Positions 5,469 to 8,415 of a stretch of DNA of 8,415 nt are shown here, piece after piece. Within the stretch, counting starts at the first letter, position 1, and every line of letters starts with the position of its first letter. The DNA is from an uncultured Eubacteriales bacterium (GTDB taxonomy: Bacteria > Bacillota > Clostridia > Oscillospirales > Oscillospiraceae). The notes under the pieces were generated by a model. The model was not told the origin of the DNA. It worked only from the letters and a program-made list of their open reading frames with translations, and ran no database searches. The stretch is from NCBI GenBank assembly GCA_900549645.1, contig URPD01000062.1, positions 1 to 8,415 on the forward strand, read 5' to 3'. A program made the position numbers and the translations under genes.

Positions 5469-7289
5469 TTACTTGTTTCTCATCAGCGTCTTCATGCGAA
5501 GGCTGTGGTCAAGGATGCTCTTGCGCAGGCGCAGATTTTTCGGCGTGACCTCAAGCAGCTCGTCGTCCGCGAGGAACTCAAGGCACTGTTCGAGGCTCAT
5601 CTGCTTGGGCGGGATGAGGCGCAGCGCTTCGTCGGATCCGGAAGCGCGGGTGTTGGTCAGGTGCTTGGTGCGGCACACGTTGACCGGCACGTCGTCGGAC
5701 TTCGGGCACACGCCGACAACCATGCCCGCGTATACCTTGGTGCCCGGCGTGATGAACATCTGGCCGCGCTCCTGAGCGTTCCAGATGCCGTAAGCCACGG
5801 CCTCGCCGGTCTCAAACGCGATGAGGGAGCCGGTATTGCGGCGGGCAATATCGCCCTTATAAACGTCGTACTTCTCGAACACGGAAGCGAGGATGCCTTC
5901 GCCCTTGGTGTCGGTAAGGAACTCGTTGCGGTAGCCGAACAGGCCGCGCGAGGGAACGAGGAACTCCATCTTTATGCGGCTGCCGACCGGCGTCATCTCA
6001 AGGAACTCGCCCTTGCGGGAGCCGAGCTTTTCCATGACAGAACCCATGGAATCCTGCGGCACGTCGACGACGACGCGCTCGATAGGCTCGCACTTCTTGC
6101 CGTTAATCTCCTGATACAGCACACGCGGGGGAGACACCTGAAACTCGTAGCCCTCGCGGCGCATGGTCTCGATAAGAATGGACAGGCTCATCTCGCCGCG
6201 GCCCGCGACGTTGAAGCTGTCGGTGCTGTCGGGAATATCGCTGACGCGGATGGAGACGTCCTTCAGCGTCTCGCGCATAAGGCGCTCGCGGATCTGGCGG
6301 GAGGTGACAAACTTGCCCTCACGGCCAGCGAAGGGGCTGTTGTTGACGGAGAAGGTCATCTCCAGAGTCGGGGCGCTGATCTTCACGAAGGGCAGCGCCT
6401 CAGCCGCGCCACGAGCACAGATGGTGTCGCCGATCGTGACGTCGCCGATGCCGCTCATGGCGATGATGTTGCCGGCACCGGCCTCGGTCACGGGGACTCT
6501 GTTCAGCCCGTCGAACTGATAGAGCGAGACGGCCTTGGCCTTCATCGGCGGCTCGTCAGGCGTATGATAGTTGCAGACCTCGATCTCCTGATTCTGCTTG
6601 ATAAGGCCGCGTTCGATGCGGCCGATGGCGATGCGGCCAACGTATTCGTTATAGTCGATGCTGGAAACGAGCATCTGGAACGGCGCGTCGAGATTCATTT
6701 CCGGCGCGGGGATGTACTCAAGAATAGTATCAAACAGGGGCTTGAGATCGGTGCCGGGGACGTCGGGCGAATAGCTCGCGGTGCCCTGACGGCCGGAACA
6801 GAACAGCATCGGGGAATCCAGCTGCTCGTCGGTAGCGTCGAGATCCATCAGCAGCTCCAGCACCTCGTCCACAACCTCGTGGATGCGCTGATCGGGGCGG
6901 TCTATCTTGTTGACGACAACGATGACGCGGTGCCCCAGCTCAAGCGCGCGGCTGAGCACGAAGCGGGTCTGCGGCATGGGGCCTTCGGCTGCGTCAACGA
7001 GCAGGATAACGCCGTTGACCATCTTGAGTATACGCTCGACCTCGCCGCCGAAGTCCGCGTGACCCGGAGTGTCTACTATATTTATCTTGGTGTCGCCGTA
7101 CCATACGGCGGTGTTCTTGGCCATGATGGTGATGCCGCGCTCGCGCTCAAGGTCATTGGAGTCCATTACGCGATCCACGATCTCCTGATTTTCGCGGTAC
7201 ACGCCGGACTGCTTGAGCATCTCGTCGACCAAGGTGGTCTTGCCGTGGTCAACGTGGGCAATTATTGCTACGTTTCTGAGTTTGTCCAT
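5469..7289 (-). CDS. typA: Ribosome-associated translational GTPase TypA/BipA
   Basis: This 606-aa protein matches TypA/BipA in length and order. The GTPase domain shows G1 AHVDHGKT (11-18), G2 RGITI (51-55), G3 DTPGH (73-77) and G4 NKID (127-130), with a G5-like SGR at 165-167. EF-Tu-like domain II (about 200-290), EF-G-like domains III and V, and the BipA-specific C-terminal domain (about 480-606, with FLADDELLEVTPKNLRLRK near the end) follow. TypA binds the 70S ribosome and is needed for ribosome assembly and growth under stress such as cold. The ATG at 7289 fits the family start (MDKLRNVAIIAHVDHGKTTL) and has AAGGGAG 9 nt upstream. A TTGATT/TAAAAT promoter lies upstream and a 13-bp stem terminator downstream, so it is monocistronic and divergent from yfbR. 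The antisense strand has a very long open frame, which is a codon-usage artefact. Confidence 0.97.
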   Translation of the reverse strand: MDKLRNVAIIAHVDHGKTTLVDEMLKQSGVYRENQEIVDRVMDSNDLERERGITIMAKNTAVWYGDTKINIVDTPGHADFGGEVERILKMVNGVILLVDAAEGPMPQTRFVLSRALELGHRVIVVVNKIDRPDQRIHEVVDEVLELLMDLDATDEQLDSPMLFCSGRQGTASYSPDVPGTDLKPLFDTILEYIPAPEMNLDAPFQMLVSSIDYNEYVGRIAIGRIERGLIKQNQEIEVCNYHTPDEPPMKAKAVSLYQFDGLNRVPVTEAGAGNIIAMSGIGDVTIGDTICARGAAEALPFVKISAPTLEMTFSVNNSPFAGREGKFVTSRQIRERLMRETLKDVSIRVSDIPDSTDSFNVAGRGEMSLSILIETMRREGYEFQVSPPRVLYQEINGKKCEPIERVVVDVPQDSMGSVMEKLGSRKGEFLEMTPVGSRIKMEFLVPSRGLFGYRNEFLTDTKGEGILASVFEKYDVYKGDIARRNTGSLIAFETGEAVAYGIWNAQERGQMFITPGTKVYAGMVVGVCPKSDDVPVNVCRTKHLTNTRASGSDEALRLIPPKQMSLEQCLEFLADDELLEVTPKNLRLRKSILDHSLRMKTLMRNK

Positions 7290-7347
7290 TTATCGCAACT
7301 CCCTTGCGTTAGATTTGTCTCTGATTTTATTTTCAACACAAAACTGA

Positions 7348-7376
7348 ATTTTAACACCAGTGCAACCAAAAATCAA
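7348..7376 (-). promoter_or_regulatory. typA promoter
   Basis: On the minus strand, TTGATT (7376-7371) and TAAAAT (7353-7348) are 17 bp apart, and TGT before the -10 makes an extended -10. Transcription would begin near 7341 with a leader of about 50 nt. The hexamers match consensus at four and five of six positions. Confidence 0.6.
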
Positions 7377-7436
7377 CATAAAAGCGCAATTTTTGCTGAA
7401 ATTTCGGGAAATTTTTACCCGAAGCGTCCGCCGCGG

Positions 7437-7465
7437 TTGAAAAATGCGGGCGTAGGTATTATAAT
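7437..7465 (+). promoter_or_regulatory. yfbR promoter
   Basis: TTGAAA (7437-7442) and a perfect TATAAT (7460-7465) are 17 bp apart. Transcription would start near 7472, about 20 nt before the yfbR ATG, just room for the ribosome binding site. This is the best sigma-A promoter in the window. An inverted repeat TTCGGG/CCCGAA (about 7403-7423) lies between this promoter and that of typA. Confidence 0.8.
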
Positions 7466-7490
7466 CAAGAAAAAAAGTCAGGAGCAAGCT

Positions 7491-8078
7491 ATGAGCGATA
7501 ATTTCTTTGCCTATATATCCCGTATGCGGTACATCGTCCGATGGAGCCTTATGCGCAATTCTCTGCCGGAAAATATTCAGGAGCACAGCCATATGGTCGC
7601 CGTCATCGCCCACGCGCTGGGCGTGATACGGCGCGACGTGATGGGCGTCCCCTGCGACCCGAACGAGGCGGCGGTCGTGGCGCTGTTTCACGACAGCTCC
7701 GAGATCCTCACCGGCGATCTGCCCACGCCGATAAAATACCACAGCGAGGAGATCAAGGGCGCATACCGGCAGGTGGAGAATCTGGCCTGCAACATGCTGC
7801 TGAACACGCTGCCGGACGAGCTGCGCGGCGCGTATGAGCCGCTGCTGACCGGCGAGACGCAGGAGCGGCTGCACGACATCGTCAAGGCGGCGGACAAGCT
7901 CTCGGCGTACATAAAGTGCATCGAGGAGCGCAAGGCGGGAAACAACGAGTTTCTGTCCGCGGAGAAGCAGAACCGCGAGCAGCTGGAGGCAAACCCGCTG
8001 CCTGAGGTAAAATATTTCATGGAGCACTTCATCCCCGCGTTTGAGCTGACGCTCGACGAGCTTGGGACTATCGGATGA
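7491..8078 (+). CDS. yfbR: 5'-deoxynucleotidase, HD-domain YfbR family
   Basis: This 195-aa protein aligns through its whole length with E. coli YfbR (199 aa), a metal-dependent HD phosphohydrolase that releases phosphate from deoxyribonucleoside 5'-monophosphates. The active-site residues are all present: R17-W18 (RWSLMRN), H32 in EHSH, H67-D68, E71 and D76 in HDSSEILTGDLPTP, and D135 in KAADKLSAY. The C-terminus keeps the family ending YFMEHFIPAFELTLDE. The enzyme is soluble and acts in dNTP pool control. The frame is open far upstream through the typA antisense strand, but the ATG at 7491 is the true start. It has AGGAG 6 nt upstream, lies 26 nt after TATAAT, and begins where the family begins. 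It is followed after 15 nt by the DUF896 gene, probably in one transcript. Confidence 0.93.
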   Translation: MSDNFFAYISRMRYIVRWSLMRNSLPENIQEHSHMVAVIAHALGVIRRDVMGVPCDPNEAAVVALFHDSSEILTGDLPTPIKYHSEEIKGAYRQVENLACNMLLNTLPDELRGAYEPLLTGETQERLHDIVKAADKLSAYIKCIEERKAGNNEFLSAEKQNREQLEANPLPEVKYFMEHFIPAFELTLDELGTIG

Positions 8079-8093
8079 GTGAGGAGAATTTCA

Positions 8094-8345
8094 ATGGAAC
8101 AAACAAAACTTGACCGTATAAACGAGCTTGCGCGGCTTGCGAAGGAGCGTGAGCTGACTGAGACGGAGCAGACCGAGCGCGCGGCGCTGCGCAAGGAATA
8201 TATCGAGGAGTGGCGGCGCGGCACGATAGAGCTGCTTGAGAACACCTACATCGTCACGCCGGACGGCGTGAAGCACAAGCTTCCGAAGCGCGATGAAAAG
8301 AACGCGAAAATAGTCCGGTTCGACCGGATAAATAAGGACAAATAA
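8094..8345 (+). CDS. DUF896 (YnzC/UPF0291) family small protein
   Basis: From the ATG at 8094 the product is 83 aa. Residues 1-47 show the DUF896 core, two helices with KLDRINELARLAKERELTETE and a conserved RxEYIxxxR segment. A TPDGVKHKL strand-like part and a basic tail of about 18 residues follow. B. subtilis YnzC (77 aa) is a small helical cytoplasmic protein of this family, encoded in the SOS-induced yneA operon; its function is not established. The start at 8094 is preferred over a GTG at 8079 because GAGGAG lies 7 nt upstream of the ATG and the family starts there. It follows yfbR by 15 nt, so the two are probably co-transcribed. I see no LexA-type box near it. Confidence 0.85.
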   Translation: MEQTKLDRINELARLAKERELTETEQTERAALRKEYIEEWRRGTIELLENTYIVTPDGVKHKLPKRDEKNAKIVRFDRINKDK

Positions 8346-8363
8346 AAAATTCCCATGAAGATT

Positions 8364-8415
8364 TGAACTGCACCCCATTTGTTAGACAGTATGATAAACT
8401 ATCTAAGAAGTGGGG
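8364..8415. mobile_element. Terminus of an IS3-like element or small palindromic element (cut by window end)
   Basis: The last 52 bases start with TGAACTGCACCCC, which resembles the terminal inverted repeat of IS3-family insertion sequences common in Clostridia. Bases 8373-8390 and 8398-8415 form an imperfect hairpin of 18 positions (15 Watson-Crick pairs, one G-T, two mismatches) with the 7-nt loop ATGATAA. The second arm ends in GGGG at the edge. If the next bases complete TGCAGTTCA, this is a complete small palindromic element of about 65 bp. If not, it is the left end of an insertion sequence whose transposase lies outside the window. It begins 19 nt after the DUF896 stop codon. No transposase codons are visible. 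Confidence 0.5.

Noticed and set aside
5505..7490. About 660 codons open on the plus strand, antisense to typA and in frame with yfbR
   Set aside because: The typA strand carries all GTPase motifs. The antisense frame is repetitive in A, L, H, D and V and shows no family. YfbR has its own promoter, ribosome binding site and family start at 7491.
1..8415. CRISPR array, tRNA, rRNA or a known defence system
   Set aside because: No regularly spaced repeats, no cloverleaf or rRNA signature, and no nuclease, reverse transcriptase or toxin motif was found in any credible reading frame.

Overview
The window looks like chromosome from a moderately GC-rich, low-redundancy Gram-positive of the class Clostridia, possibly Oscillospirales-like. 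The main pointer is a full-length SpoVT-type sporulation regulator (AbrB plus GAF). Strong AGGAGG-type ribosome binding sites, intrinsic terminators and SHOCT/zinc-ribbon/TPR-like proteins of the kind common in Firmicutes agree with this. No genus can be named from the sequence alone.

Layout, left to right. (1) 1-237, minus strand: the N-terminal 79 codons of an unrecognised protein running off the left edge. It has a strong ribosome binding site and an inverted repeat in its leader. (2) 578-1807, minus: RlmI-type 23S rRNA m5C methyltransferase, with its own extended -10 promoter and an intrinsic terminator at 425-464. (3) 2026-4254, plus: a tightly spaced three-gene cassette. It encodes a two-helix membrane protein, a cytoplasmic zinc-ribbon/coiled-coil/TPR-like protein, and a two-helix SHOCT protein, and closes with a strong terminator. 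The middle gene is split by a net +1 frame change at an A6 run (3106-3111). (4) 4315-4857, minus: spoVT, convergent with the cassette. (5) 4858-5240: a 383-bp gap holding a near-perfect 22-bp inverted repeat around a 104-nt core. (6) 5241-5426, plus: a 61-aa single-helix membrane protein with a credible promoter. (7) 5469-7289, minus: typA/bipA, ending at a 13-bp perfect stem terminator. (8) 7491-8345, plus: yfbR (5'-deoxynucleotidase) and a DUF896/YnzC-family gene, transcribed divergently from typA. (9) 8364-8415: an IS3-like terminus or small palindromic element cut by the right edge.

Most of the window is housekeeping: rRNA modification, ribosome-associated GTPase, nucleotide pool cleaning and a developmental regulator. 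The parts not explained by known biology are the frameshifted three-gene cassette, the 148-bp inverted-repeat structure upstream of spoVT, the small membrane protein beside it, and the truncated palindromic element at the right edge. I do not see a CRISPR array, tRNA, rRNA, or a recognisable defence or biosynthetic system.
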